Positions 16,714 through 25,736 of a stretch of DNA of 64,000 nucleotides are shown piece after piece. Position 1 is the first letter of the stretch. Every line of letters begins with the position of its first letter. The position numbers and the translations under genes were made by a program. Under the pieces are notes generated by a model. It was not told where the DNA came from. It did not search any database and saw nothing but the letters and a program-made list of their open reading frames with translations. The DNA is from Pseudomonadota bacterium (GTDB lineage: Bacteria > Pseudomonadota > Alphaproteobacteria > Rhizobiales > Tepidamorphaceae): positions 43,949 through 107,948 of the forward strand of contig JAEWYT010000199.1 in assembly GCA_023458595.1 (NCBI GenBank), read 5' to 3'.

Positions 16714-17189
16714 GGCGCGTCCCCTTCACCGGCGAGCTGGCCCGCGCGCCTGAGGGCCAGCAGCAGACCGATCAGCGCGCCGCCGACCGGGATCGCCAGA
16801 TACGGCCAGAACATCGGAATCTCGAGGGCGGCGGAATCCCGCCGCCCTCCTATAATGGCGAACTGGTAGCCGTAGAAGACCAGCGCGCCGGCCATCACCA
16901 GGATCAGCGTGTCGCGGATCCAGGCGATGGCGGCTCGCGGCCCGGGAGGAAGCGCTTCGGCGATGAACCCCACGGAGACGTGGCCGTCGCGACGCATCAC
17001 GATGGCACTGCCGAGCATGGTGATCCACGCCATGAGGAAACGCGCGGTCTCCTCGGTCCAGCTGGGCGCGTCGTTCAGCACGTAGCGCGCGAAAACCTGC
17101 CAGCAGATGCTGACCGCCATCACCGAGATCATCGCGAGCAGAATCACGTCGAGGACGCGTTCGATCGCCCGCGCGATATGTCGGAGCAT
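16710..17189 (-). CDS. TRAP transporter small permease (DctQ-type), second system
   Basis: A 159-residue protein with four hydrophobic segments, matching DctQ subunits: ISVMAVSICWQVFARYVLNDAPSWTEE, with the conserved WTEE and the ARF/LMAWITMLGSA stretch, then the cytoplasmic DGHVSVGF. It forms a complex with the large permease whose gene it overlaps (ATGA). Confidence 0.9.
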   Translation of the reverse strand: MLRHIARAIERVLDVILLAMISVMAVSICWQVFARYVLNDAPSWTEETARFLMAWITMLGSAIVMRRDGHVSVGFIAEALPPGPRAAIAWIRDTLILVMAGALVFYGYQFAIIGGRRDSAALEIPMFWPYLAIPVGGALIGLLLALRRAGQLAGEGDAP

Positions 17190-17226
17190 GGCTGTCCCTC
17201 CCGACTGCCCGGTTATGCCGGGACGA

Positions 17227-18213
17227 TCATTGGACGGCGTTGATCCGCTCGACCCACTCCTTCAGTTCGGGGAACTCGTCCTTGATCGGAGCGACGGCCG
17301 CGCGGAACGCTTCCATGTCCGGCGTGACGATCTCGACGCCGTTCTCCTTGAGGAGCTTCTCGTATTCGTCCTCCTTCGCGACCATCTGCTCGGTCGCCCA
17401 GAGCATCGCCTTCTCGCCCTGCTCGACGAGGATGTCCTGAAGCTCCTTGGGCTGCGAATTGAACCAGTTGGCGTCGAAGATGAAGGTCATCGCCCCGATC
17501 ACGTGATCGGTGTTCATCACGTAGGGCTGATGCTCGTACCATTTGAAGGTGTAGATCACCTCGAGCGGGTTCTCCTGCCCGTCGATCACGCCCTGCTGCA
17601 GCGCCGTGTAGATCTCGAGGGCCGGCATCGGCACCGGGCTCGCGCCGAGCAACTCCCAGGTGCGGCGGTACATCTTGAGCGGCGGGACGCGCAGCTTCAG
17701 ACCCTTCAGATCGTCCGGCGTCATGACCTTCTTGTTGGCCGACAGCTTGCGCGAGCCGCGATAGCCCGCGCCGATGATCTTGAAGCCGGTGCGCTGCTCG
17801 ATCTCGTCGGCGAGCTCGCCGCCCATGTCGCCGTAGTAGACCTTCTTGAAGTGGTCCAGGTCGCGGATGAGGTATGGGAACGCCTCAATGCCGGGCAGCG
17901 GGTCGTAGCGGTCGAGCGTGCCGATCGACTCGAGCACGATGTTGTTGGTGCCGATCTGCAGCGCCTCGATCGCTTCCTGCCAGGTGCCGGTGGTGCCGCC
18001 CGGGGCGATGTTGACGGTAACCTTGCCGCCGGAGGCTTCCTTAATGCCGTCGGCGTAGTGCTGCGCGGTTTCGAACCAGATGTTGCCCGGGTTGTAGACA
18101 TGGGCGATCTGGATCGTGGTATCGGGTATCTCGGCCCGCGCGGCTTCGAGGCTCGCAAGTGACAGCGATGCGGCCACGACGGCGGATGTGCTCAGCGCTG
18201 TGTGAAGTTTCAT
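17227..18213 (-). CDS. TRAP transporter substrate-binding protein (DctP-type), second system
   Basis: A 328-residue periplasmic binding protein. Signal peptide: MKLHTALSTSAVVAASLSLA with cleavage near residue 27 after AARA. The mature part contains IQIAHVYNPGNIWFETAQHYADGIKEASGGKVTV, the DctP-like NWFNSQPKEL and the carboxylate-binding region LKGLKLRVP with its Arg, plus the GVIDGQENP loop. GGAGG lies 8 bp before the ATG at 18213; an upstream TTG is less likely. The ligand cannot be named but the Arg at LRVP implies a carboxylate. Confidence 0.92.
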   Translation of the reverse strand: MKLHTALSTSAVVAASLSLASLEAARAEIPDTTIQIAHVYNPGNIWFETAQHYADGIKEASGGKVTVNIAPGGTTGTWQEAIEALQIGTNNIVLESIGTLDRYDPLPGIEAFPYLIRDLDHFKKVYYGDMGGELADEIEQRTGFKIIGAGYRGSRKLSANKKVMTPDDLKGLKLRVPPLKMYRRTWELLGASPVPMPALEIYTALQQGVIDGQENPLEVIYTFKWYEHQPYVMNTDHVIGAMTFIFDANWFNSQPKELQDILVEQGEKAMLWATEQMVAKEDEYEKLLKENGVEIVTPDMEAFRAAVAPIKDEFPELKEWVERINAVQ

Positions 18214-18267
18214 CGTGATTTCCTCCAACTGTTTGATTGTCCGTAAGCCTCCAGGCTCATCGCGGCG

Positions 18268-19995
18268 TCAGGCGACCCGATCTCCCTTCTTGACCTGCAC
18301 CGCCCGATTGTCGACGCCCGGCAGCATGTGCGCCGGATCGCGTGTAACGACGACGTCGATCACAGTCGGACCGTCGCCGGTGATGCCTTTCTTCAGCGCG
18401 GCGGCGAGGTCGTTCGGATCCTCGACGCGAACTCCGACGCACCCGAGCGACTCGGCGACACGGGCGTAGTTCACCTCGGCGAGATCGCTCGACTGGTAGC
18501 TGCCCGCCCCGTACATCAGGTGCTGCAGCGCCTTGACGTAGCCGGACGCCGCGTTGTTGACGACGATGACGGTGAGCGGCAGCTCGAGCCGGCGCGCGGT
18601 CTCCAGTTCCCCCATCACCATGTTGAAGCCGCCGTCGCCGGTCAGGCCGACGACCGGGCGGCCCGGCGCGGCGAGCGCGCAGCCCATGGCGCCCGGCAGG
18701 CCGTAACCGATCGAGGCGAAGCCGCGATCGGGCACGAAGCCGCGTCCGGCCTGCTTGGTGTCGTAGAGCAGCCCGCCCCAGTGCGCGGCGAAGCCGCCGT
18801 CGGCGACGAGGATGCCGTCGGCCGGCATGACCTTGTTCAACTCGTTCAGGAGGCGGGCCATGTTGATCGGCCGCTCGTCGGAGGTGAGCCGCGCGTCGAC
18901 GGACTTCCGCCACTCGGCCATCTTCGCCGCGACCTCGTCGGCGTAGCCTTGCTGCCGCGCGCGTATCTCGTCGGCCTCGCCCGCAAGCTCCAGCGACAGG
19001 TCGCGCAGGCCCTCGCGCGCGTCGCCCCACAACCGCAGTGTCGGCGTGAATGTGCGGCCGAATTCCTCTGCGACGTTGTCGAGGTGGATGACGGTCTTGT
19101 CGGCCGCCGGCACGGTGTAGCGCTTGGTCGCGATCTCGCCGAGCTTGCAGCCGACGACGAGGAGGCAGTCGGAGGCCTCGATCAGCGCGTTGGCGATGCG
19201 GTCGTAGCGGCCGAACAGGCCGGCGTTGAGCGGATCGGAACAGGCGATCGCGCCCTTGCCGGTCATCGTGTGGGCGACCGGCAGGTTGATCTCGCGGGCG
19301 AGCGCCTCGGCGGCAGCCGTCGCCCCGCTGATATGGACGCCGCCGCCGGCGAGCATCAGCGGCCGCCTGGCGTTGGCGAGCATCGAGGCCGCACGCTTCA
19401 TGCCCTCCGACGCCGGCCGGCAGCGCAGCGACGGCGTGGCGGAAAGCTCCGGATCGACCGCGAACTCGGCTTCGTCAAACGGGAAAGTGCCGTGGCAGAC
19501 GTCCTCGGGCACGTCGACGACGACCGGACCGGGCCGGCCGGATGTCGCGACGTGGAAGGCGCGGCGGATCAGCTCCGGGATGCGCTCGACCATCTCGATG
19601 CGGATCAGTTCCTTGCAGGCCGGCCGCAGGATCTCGATCTGCCGGGTCTCCTGCGTCATGTTCTTCCAGGAGTGCATCCGGTGGGTGTCGCCGACGAAGA
19701 CGACGAGCGGCGAGCCCGCGTTGAGCGCCTCGACGAGGCCGGTGACGAGGTTGGTCGCACCGGGACCGAGCGTCGCGTCGCAAACGCCGACGCGGCCGGA
19801 GACCTTGGCGTAGGCGTCGGCGATGAACACCGCGCAGCGCTCGTCGTTGATCAGGTTGTGGTCGAGCCCGATCCGGCGCGCCGCGTCGTAGAAGGGCAGG
19901 AGCTGGAATCCGCCCATGCCGAACATCGGCCCGGCATTGCAGGCCGTCAGCATGCGGGCCATCGCCTCGCCGCCGGTCATCTCGTTGGAACTCAC
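18268..19995 (-). CDS. Thiamine diphosphate-dependent enzyme, acetolactate synthase-like
   Basis: A 575-residue ThDP enzyme of the acetohydroxyacid synthase/decarboxylase superfamily, with the three expected domains. The N-terminal pyrimidine domain has the catalytic Glu in LINDERCAVFIADAYAKVSG (about residue 52) and GPGATNLVTGLVEA. The central domain has LMLAGGGVH. The C-terminal pyrophosphate domain has GLTGDGGFNMVMGELETARR with NN about 28 residues on. No regulatory subunit gene is nearby and branched-chain biosynthesis genes are absent, so I read it as a catabolic ThDP enzyme acting on a 2-oxo acid or aldehyde. It lies between two TRAP transporters in one operon. Confidence 0.85.
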   Translation of the reverse strand: MSSNEMTGGEAMARMLTACNAGPMFGMGGFQLLPFYDAARRIGLDHNLINDERCAVFIADAYAKVSGRVGVCDATLGPGATNLVTGLVEALNAGSPLVVFVGDTHRMHSWKNMTQETRQIEILRPACKELIRIEMVERIPELIRRAFHVATSGRPGPVVVDVPEDVCHGTFPFDEAEFAVDPELSATPSLRCRPASEGMKRAASMLANARRPLMLAGGGVHISGATAAAEALAREINLPVAHTMTGKGAIACSDPLNAGLFGRYDRIANALIEASDCLLVVGCKLGEIATKRYTVPAADKTVIHLDNVAEEFGRTFTPTLRLWGDAREGLRDLSLELAGEADEIRARQQGYADEVAAKMAEWRKSVDARLTSDERPINMARLLNELNKVMPADGILVADGGFAAHWGGLLYDTKQAGRGFVPDRGFASIGYGLPGAMGCALAAPGRPVVGLTGDGGFNMVMGELETARRLELPLTVIVVNNAASGYVKALQHLMYGAGSYQSSDLAEVNYARVAESLGCVGVRVEDPNDLAAALKKGITGDGPTVIDVVVTRDPAHMLPGVDNRAVQVKKGDRVA

Positions 19996-20025
19996 GTTAC
20001 TTCTCCTGCGCGTAAGCGGGACATG

Positions 20026-21324
20026 TCAGATCCGGTAGCCGAGCATCTGCGGCAGCCACAGGGCGATTTCCGGGAAAAGGATGACGAGCAGCATCGCGAT
20101 GCCCATCGTCAGCATCAGCCAGGCGATCCACGGCACCGTCGCCTCGATCGGCACCCGCGCGATGCGCGCGGTGACCATCAGGTTGACCGCGACCGGCGGC
20201 GTGAACTGGCCGATCGCGATGTTCATCGCCATCAGCACGCCGAACCAGGTGAGGTTCCACTCGAAGGCGATCGCGATCGGCACGAGCAGCGGCAGCGTGA
20301 TCAGGTAGATCGACACCCCGTCGAGGATCATGCCGGCGACGAGCAGCACCGCCATCACCAGGATCAGCACCACGAGGCCCGAATGGCTCACCGCCAGGAT
20401 CGACTGAGCGGCGTAGTCGAAGGCGCCGAGCGTCGATCCCGCCCAGGCGAAGAGGCCGGCGAGCGAGATGATGATCATGATGACGGCCGAGGTCTCGGCG
20501 CTGTCGGCGAGCACCGTCCAGACGTCGCGCCAGGTCATCTTGCGGTAGATGATAACGCCGACGAAGAAGCCGTAGGCGACGGCGACGGAAGCGGCCTCGG
20601 TCGGCGTGAACAGGCCGGAGCGTAGTCCGCCGAGAATGATGACGGGCGCGAGCAGGCCCGGAACCGCCTCCCACAGGCTCTTCCAGAACTGCGGCCGACC
20701 GGCCTTCTCCTCGGAGCCGAAATCGTGCCGGCGGCTGAGGGCCAGCGTCGGCAGGATGACGGCGAAGCCCGCGAGCACGCCCGGGACGAGACCGGCGGCG
20801 AACAGCGCCCTGAGGTCGACGCCCGGCACGAGGATCGAATAGACGATCAGCGCGATCGACGGCGGGATCAGGATCGCGGTCGAAGCCGAGGCAGCGATGA
20901 CGCTCGCGGAGAATTCGCGCGGATAGCCGGCCTTCATCATCGAGGGGATCATGATGGTGGCGACGGCGGCCGCATCCGCCGGCCCGGAACCCGACATGCC
21001 GCCCATGATCATGCACACGAGCGTGGCCACCACCGCGAGCCCGCCGCGACGTGGACCGACGATGGACTGCGCGAAGGTGACGAGCCGGCCGGCAACGCCG
21101 GAGCGCTCGAACACCATGCCGGTCAGGATGAACAGCGGGATCGCGATCAGGGGATACTTGGCGACCGAAGCATAGGTGTTGGTGCCGATCATCGCGACGG
21201 TGTTGAGGTCGAGGCCGATGGCCACGGCCGCGGCACCTGCGAGCCCGAGCGAGACCGCGATCGGCGTACCCATGACGAGCAATGCCGCAAAGACGCCGAG
21301 GAGGATGAAGTTCGCCGCGATCAT
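20026..21324 (-). CDS. TRAP transporter large permease (DctM-type), first system
   Basis: A 432-residue membrane protein with about 12-13 segments. It has PIAVSLGLAG, IPLFILTGMVFERSGVAGRLV, GGMSGSGPADAAAVATIMIPSM and PPSIALIVYS, all typical DctM blocks. The open frame extends further upstream but the ATG at 21324 overlaps the DctQ stop by 4 bp and starts the homology. It is the partner of the small permease and binding protein upstream, and distinct in sequence from the second system at 15436-18213. Confidence 0.93.
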   Translation of the reverse strand: MIAANFILLGVFAALLVMGTPIAVSLGLAGAAAVAIGLDLNTVAMIGTNTYASVAKYPLIAIPLFILTGMVFERSGVAGRLVTFAQSIVGPRRGGLAVVATLVCMIMGGMSGSGPADAAAVATIMIPSMMKAGYPREFSASVIAASASTAILIPPSIALIVYSILVPGVDLRALFAAGLVPGVLAGFAVILPTLALSRRHDFGSEEKAGRPQFWKSLWEAVPGLLAPVIILGGLRSGLFTPTEAASVAVAYGFFVGVIIYRKMTWRDVWTVLADSAETSAVIMIIISLAGLFAWAGSTLGAFDYAAQSILAVSHSGLVVLILVMAVLLVAGMILDGVSIYLITLPLLVPIAIAFEWNLTWFGVLMAMNIAIGQFTPPVAVNLMVTARIARVPIEATVPWIAWLMLTMGIAMLLVILFPEIALWLPQMLGYRI

Positions 21325-21833
21325 GACGCCCGGCCCTTCAGCGTCGCCGCCAACCGGCCGAGGATCCTGAGCAGGATCACGACGGCGAGGATCGGCAGCC
21401 AGATCGTGTAGATCCACGTCGGATAGCCGAGCCCCGGCGACGTTTCCTCGAAGCGGTACTCGTCCCAGGTGAGCTTGCCGCCGTACCAGAGGATCAGCGC
21501 GAACATCAGCAGCGACGCGAGAAGCGCGACCACTTCGAAGAACTGCCGGCCACGAGGCGACAGCTTGTCGACGAGGAAGGTGATGCGGATGTTCTCGTCG
21601 GTGGCGAAGGCGAGCGAGGCGCCGACGAAGGTCATGAACACCAGCAGGAAGATCGAGAATTCCTCGGTGAAGGCGAACGAGACGTCGGTCGCGTAGCGCA
21701 CCACCACGTTGGCGAAGCTGATCAGGCAGATCAGCGCCATGGCGACCGCGCCGGCGGCCCGCTCAAGCGAAATCGGCACCCGCGCATGCGGGGCGCCGGT
21801 TCTTTCGGGAAGGTCTGCGTTCAGATCCGACAC
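21321..21833 (-). CDS. TRAP transporter small permease (DctQ-type), first system
   Basis: A 170-residue protein with four hydrophobic segments. It shows ICLISFANVVVRYATDVSFAFTEEFSIFLLVFMTFVGASLAF and FATDENIRITFLVDKL, the usual DctQ blocks including the TEE before helix 2. It is translated in overlap with the large permease. Confidence 0.9.
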   Translation of the reverse strand: MSDLNADLPERTGAPHARVPISLERAAGAVAMALICLISFANVVVRYATDVSFAFTEEFSIFLLVFMTFVGASLAFATDENIRITFLVDKLSPRGRQFFEVVALLASLLMFALILWYGGKLTWDEYRFEETSPGLGYPTWIYTIWLPILAVVILLRILGRLAATLKGRAS

Positions 21834-21892
21834 CGTGCTGCTCGCCTTGAACGGAAGTTGGGCGGGCGCCTGCGCGCCCGCCCGAAGGCCAA

Positions 21893-22906
21893 TCAGCGGT
21901 TGGCGATCGACTTTTCGGCCTGGTCGACGAGGTCGGTGCCGATCTTGCCCTTCCAGTCGTCGTAGACGCCGCGCGTGGCGTCGACAAAGGCCTGGTGCTC
22001 CTCGGGTGTCAGCTCGATGACCTCGACGCCGAGGCCCTCGACTTCCTTGATCAGCGAGTTGTCTTCCGTCGTCACACCCTTGCGCGCGAGTTCGACGCAG
22101 AGCGCGCCGGCCTCGATCGCAGCCTGCTTGACGATCGCCTGGTCCTCAGGGGTGAAGCTGTCCCAGATCTGCTTGGAGACCGCGAAGATCAGCGGATCGG
22201 CGACGTAGTGCCAGAGCGTCAGGTTCTTCTGGCCGACCTCGTAGACCTTGGCGACGGTGAAGACGGTCAGCGGGTTCTCCTGGCCGTCGACGGCGCCCGT
22301 GGTCAGCGCCGGCTTTGCATCGGCCCAGCTCATCTGCGTCGGATTGGCGCCAAGGGCGGTGAAGGTGTCGTTGAACAGCGGCGAGCCGACGACGCGCATC
22401 TTCAGACCCTTCAGGTCTTCCGGCTTGCGGATCGGGTGCTTTGAGTTCGACACCTCGCGGAAGCCGTTCTCGCCCCAGGCGAGCGGCTCAACGCCCTTCT
22501 CGCGGATGATCTCGAACAGCTTCTCGCCGACGGGACCCTGCGTCAGCGCGTCGACCGCCTTGTAATCGGGCATCAGGAACGGCAGCGAGAAGATGTTCAG
22601 TTCCTTGACCTGCGGCGACCAGTTGATGGTCGAGCTCACCGACATGTCGATGACGCCCTGGCGCATCGCGGTGAATTCCTTGGTCTGGTCGCCCGAGACG
22701 AGCTGCGAGCCGGGATAGACCTTCATCTTGATGCGGCCGTCGGTGCGCTCGGCGACGAGCTCGGCCCACTTCTCCGCGGCGATGCCCCACGGGAACGGCG
22801 CCGGGACGACGGTCGAGATCTTGTACTCTTCCTTGTACTGGGCGGCCGCCGGCAGGGCCGTCAGCGCGGCGAGGCCGGCGAGCAGGGCGACTTTCAGGAT
22901 ACGCAT
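21893..22906 (-). CDS. TRAP transporter substrate-binding protein (DctP-type), first system
   Basis: A 337-residue periplasmic protein. Signal peptide MRILKVALLAGLAALTALPAAA with cleavage near residue 22. The mature part has YKISTVVPAPFPWGIAAEKWAELV, the LKGLKMRVVGSPLFND block with the carboxylate-contacting Arg, and GAVDGQENPLTVF. It is the first transport gene after the E1 subunits and shares a 36-bp gap with them. Confidence 0.92.
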   Translation of the reverse strand: MRILKVALLAGLAALTALPAAAQYKEEYKISTVVPAPFPWGIAAEKWAELVAERTDGRIKMKVYPGSQLVSGDQTKEFTAMRQGVIDMSVSSTINWSPQVKELNIFSLPFLMPDYKAVDALTQGPVGEKLFEIIREKGVEPLAWGENGFREVSNSKHPIRKPEDLKGLKMRVVGSPLFNDTFTALGANPTQMSWADAKPALTTGAVDGQENPLTVFTVAKVYEVGQKNLTLWHYVADPLIFAVSKQIWDSFTPEDQAIVKQAAIEAGALCVELARKGVTTEDNSLIKEVEGLGVEVIELTPEEHQAFVDATRGVYDDWKGKIGTDLVDQAEKSIANR

Positions 22907-22942
22907 GGGCTTTCTCCCTTCCTTGGTGCGTTTTCGGTGTTG

Positions 22943-23917
22943 TCAGGACGCCACGAGGCCGCGCGCGGCGGCAGCGATCGCGTCCACGGTAATTCTCACC
23001 TCGTCCTCGAGCGGCGGGGCGTAGCTGATCGGGATGCGCGGCGCGCCGAGCCGCTTCACCGGCGCCTTCAACGCCCTGTGCAGGGTCTCGGCGACGGTCG
23101 CGGCGACCTCGGCGCCGAATCCGGCGACGGAAACCGACTCCTGGGCGACGATGAGCCGACCGGTCCGCTCGACGCTCTTCAGCACCGCGTCCTTGTCCCA
23201 CGGCCACAGCGTCCTGAGATCGATGACCTCGGCCTCGACGCCTTCGCCGGCGAGCGCCTTCGCCGCGTCCTCGGCCGTATGCACGGCTGCCGACCAGGAA
23301 ACGATGGTGACATCCCTGCCTTCGCGCACGATCCGCGCCTTGCCGAACTCGCCGACCACGTCGCCGTCGGGCACCTCGCCCTCGAGCGCCCACAGGTTCT
23401 TGTGCTCCATGAACACGACCGGATCGTCGCAGCGGATCGAGGCCTTGAGCAGCGCCTTGGTGTCGGCCGGCGTCGACGGCACGGCGACGACGAGGCCCGG
23501 GATGTGCGCGTACCAGGCTTCCAGCGACTGCGAATGCTGGGCGGCCGACGACCGCCACATGCCGATCGGCTCGCGCACCACGACGGGAACGCGCGTCTGG
23601 CCGCCGAACATGTAGCGTGCCTTGGCCGCCTGGTTGACGAGTTCGTCGACCGCGCAGAGCGCGAAGTCGGAAAAGCGCATCTCGACGATCGGACGCGTGC
23701 CCGACATCGCCGCGCCGACGGCGGCACCCATGATGCAGGATTCCGAAATCGGCGCGTCCGAGATCCGGTCCGGACCGAACTCGTCGACGAGCCCCTTGTA
23801 CTGGCCGAACACGCCGCCGCGGCCGAGATCCTCGCCGACCGCCCAGACGAGCGGATCACGGCGCATCTCCTCGACGACCGCCTGGCGGCCGGCTTCCATG
23901 TAGGTCAGACGGGCCAT
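22943..23917 (-). CDS. 2-oxo acid/acetoin dehydrogenase E1 component, beta subunit
   Basis: A 324-residue transketolase-like C-terminal half of a heterotetrameric E1. It contains GEDLGRGGVFGQYKGLVDEFGPDRISDAPISESCIMGAAVGAAM, the usual AcoB/PdhB segment with the catalytic Glu, and the C-terminal ARIPISYAPPLED block. It forms alpha2-beta2 with the alpha subunit, whose stop it overlaps by 1 bp. No E2 acyltransferase or E3 gene follows; a TRAP transporter does. So its acyl acceptor must be encoded elsewhere, or the pair acts alone as a ThDP lyase or carboligase. Confidence 0.9.
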   Translation of the reverse strand: MARLTYMEAGRQAVVEEMRRDPLVWAVGEDLGRGGVFGQYKGLVDEFGPDRISDAPISESCIMGAAVGAAMSGTRPIVEMRFSDFALCAVDELVNQAAKARYMFGGQTRVPVVVREPIGMWRSSAAQHSQSLEAWYAHIPGLVVAVPSTPADTKALLKASIRCDDPVVFMEHKNLWALEGEVPDGDVVGEFGKARIVREGRDVTIVSWSAAVHTAEDAAKALAGEGVEAEVIDLRTLWPWDKDAVLKSVERTGRLIVAQESVSVAGFGAEVAATVAETLHRALKAPVKRLGAPRIPISYAPPLEDEVRITVDAIAAAARGLVAS

Positions 23918-24924
23918 CAGAACGCCTCCTCGCGCGGGTCGCCGATATCCTGGACGTCGGCGTAGGCGAGCGCCGTCTCGGGCCAGCCGGTCGCCTTGGC
24001 GGTGTCGTAGGCCTCTCTCATTTCAGCTTCCGCCGCGGTGGCGATCGCATCGAGCTCGGCAGCATCGACTCCGGCCGAGACCAGCATCTTCTTCGCGCCC
24101 TCGATCGGATCGTTCAGCCAGCGCGCCTTCACTTCGTCCTCGGGCCGGTAGGGCGCGGGATCGGCGCTCGTGTGACCGGTAAGCCGGTAGGTGTTGGCGA
24201 GCAGGAAGCGCGGGATACCCCGGCGGGCCTCCGCGATCAGCTCGCGCGCGATCTCGTCGACCGCCACGACGTCGTTGCCGTCGACGATCTCGGTCTTGAT
24301 GCCGATCGACTCCGCCCGCGCGGCCGGGCCGCCGCCCGCCGTCATCGCATGGGTGCGCGTGGTCGCGGCGAAGCCGTTGTCCTCGCAGACGAACAGGATC
24401 GGCAGCTTGAACACGCCGGCCCAGTTGAGCCCCTCGAGGAACGGCCCGCGGTTGATCGCCCCGTCGCCGAAGAAGCAGACGACGACCTTGTCCTCGCCCT
24501 TGAGCTTGATCGCGTGCGCGGCGCCGGCGGCGATGTTGATGTTGGCGGCGACGACGCCGTTGGCCCCCAGCATGCCGACGGAGAAGTCGGCGATATGCAT
24601 CGAGCCGCCCTTGCCGCCGCTCGTGCCGCCGGCCCTGCCGAACAGCTCGCGCATCATGGCGAGCGCGTCGGCGCCCTTGGCCATGGTGTGGCCGTGGCCG
24701 CGATGGGTCGACAGGATGATGTCGTCGCGATTGAGGTTGCCGCAGACGCCGACGGCGACCGCTTCCTGTCCGATGGACGGATGGATCGCGCCGAGCACCA
24801 GCTTTTCGGTCGATGCGGTGATCGCCGCGCGCTCGAACTCGCGGATGCGACACATCTCGCGGAACTGCGATTTCAGGCGATCGATGTTCAGATTGGAGAC
24901 GTGTGACGACTGGCCGGGCGGCAC
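23917..24924 (-). CDS. 2-oxo acid/acetoin dehydrogenase E1 component, alpha subunit
   Basis: A 335-residue ThDP-binding subunit. The cofactor motif is GDGAINRGPFLEGLNWAG then CEDN, matching GDG-x(25-30)-N. THRGHGHTMAKGAD and the phosphorylation-loop-type YRLTGHTSADPAPYRPEDEV also match AcoA/PdhA proteins. The GTG at 24924 is the furthest plausible start, with GGGAG 9 bp upstream; the first conserved block LNIDRLKSQFREMCRIREFE starts about residue 12, so the start is only moderately certain. It is the first gene of the long minus-strand run. Confidence 0.88.
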   Translation of the reverse strand: MPPGQSSHVSNLNIDRLKSQFREMCRIREFERAAITASTEKLVLGAIHPSIGQEAVAVGVCGNLNRDDIILSTHRGHGHTMAKGADALAMMRELFGRAGGTSGGKGGSMHIADFSVGMLGANGVVAANINIAAGAAHAIKLKGEDKVVVCFFGDGAINRGPFLEGLNWAGVFKLPILFVCEDNGFAATTRTHAMTAGGGPAARAESIGIKTEIVDGNDVVAVDEIARELIAEARRGIPRFLLANTYRLTGHTSADPAPYRPEDEVKARWLNDPIEGAKKMLVSAGVDAAELDAIATAAEAEMREAYDTAKATGWPETALAYADVQDIGDPREEAF

Positions 24925-25736
24925 TCCTGGACTCTCCCTCTTTCCGATCCGCGCCTTCGCGTCACGGATCGGTTGTGACGGTCGCGTCGGGCTCGGCCCG
25001 CGATGTCCGGTGGGAGTTGGGACCGGCCGACGATGGCCTTCGCCTGCATGCGCCGGTCCGACGCCGTCGGAAATGCCCCGTCCTCCCAGCCGGCTCGTAT
25101 TGGCTTCGAGCTCGGCGCCTGTTCCGTATCATGGAACTTTATCAGCTTAAAATGGAACAACTGGAATATCAAGCGTTGCCGGCTGTCGCCAGCCGACGGT
25201 TTTGTTCCGGGCTCCTGCGCGAGTTCGGGTCAGTACCGGTGAAAGGGTGGCCGCTCATCCTCGTGGAGAGACTGCGGCACCAAGAAAATCTCGGCACGGC
25301 ACGGTCGAATTTCCTTGTGGACCGATTGGTCAAAATTTCCGATCTGGCTGGCGCAGAGGAAGCAAGGCGGATCGGGCCCGGTCGATGCGGGGCGCGGCGG
25401 GAACGTCTTCGCGTGTACCTGGCCGAGTCAGTACAGACGGTCGCAGCGAGGTTTCCTGGGACCGTCCGAGCGAATTCAAGGGCGACAAGACATCGGAATC
25501 GAACCTGTAGCAGCCGGAATCGCACAACAGGTTCTCGGAGGATACTTGTCGGTCACCGGCCTCCTCGAAGTAATCCCTCCCGATTTTCGACCGGTTCCGT
25601 TGAACGGCGCACTGTTTATTGAATGCTGACGGCATTTCCCGCCGAACCGCGACGTGCTACCGAATCCGTCAGAAACGTCCGCGGCCGATCCTGGCCGGTG
25701 GGATGTCGCACACACGAGTAGAGAGGAATAACAGCA
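24925..25736. other. 812-bp divergent intergenic region, no gene seen
   Basis: The stretch separates the minus-strand TRAP/ThDP operon from the plus-strand peptide importer. Its base composition is more AT-rich than the flanking genes and its longest open frames (about 100-120 codons) look random in composition, with no recognisable domain. It contains the GTTCC/GGAAC palindrome at 25121-25137 and a perfect 11-bp palindrome CCGTTGAACGG at 25597-25607, 129 bp before the importer start. I see no RNA gene. Confidence 0.55.
25121..25137. promoter_or_regulatory. Palindrome upstream of the E1 alpha gene, possible IclR operator
   Basis: GTTCCGTATCATGGAAC has 5-bp inverted arms (GTTCC, GGAAC) with a 7-bp centre. 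An additional GGAAC half-site follows at about 25153-25157. It is about 200 bp before the first gene of the minus-strand operon whose last gene encodes an IclR regulator. IclR proteins bind short palindromes of this style, but no binding site of this protein is known to me. Confidence 0.35.

Noticed and set aside
14626..20625. Long plus-strand open frames opposite the TRAP/ThDP genes (747 and 765 codons)
   Set aside because: Same antisense effect; no ribosome binding site, no domain, and complete overlap with well-supported minus-strand genes.
25169..25629. Possible small genes in the divergent intergenic region
   Set aside because: Arg/Ser-rich, overlapping frames with no conserved pattern and no good ribosome binding site.
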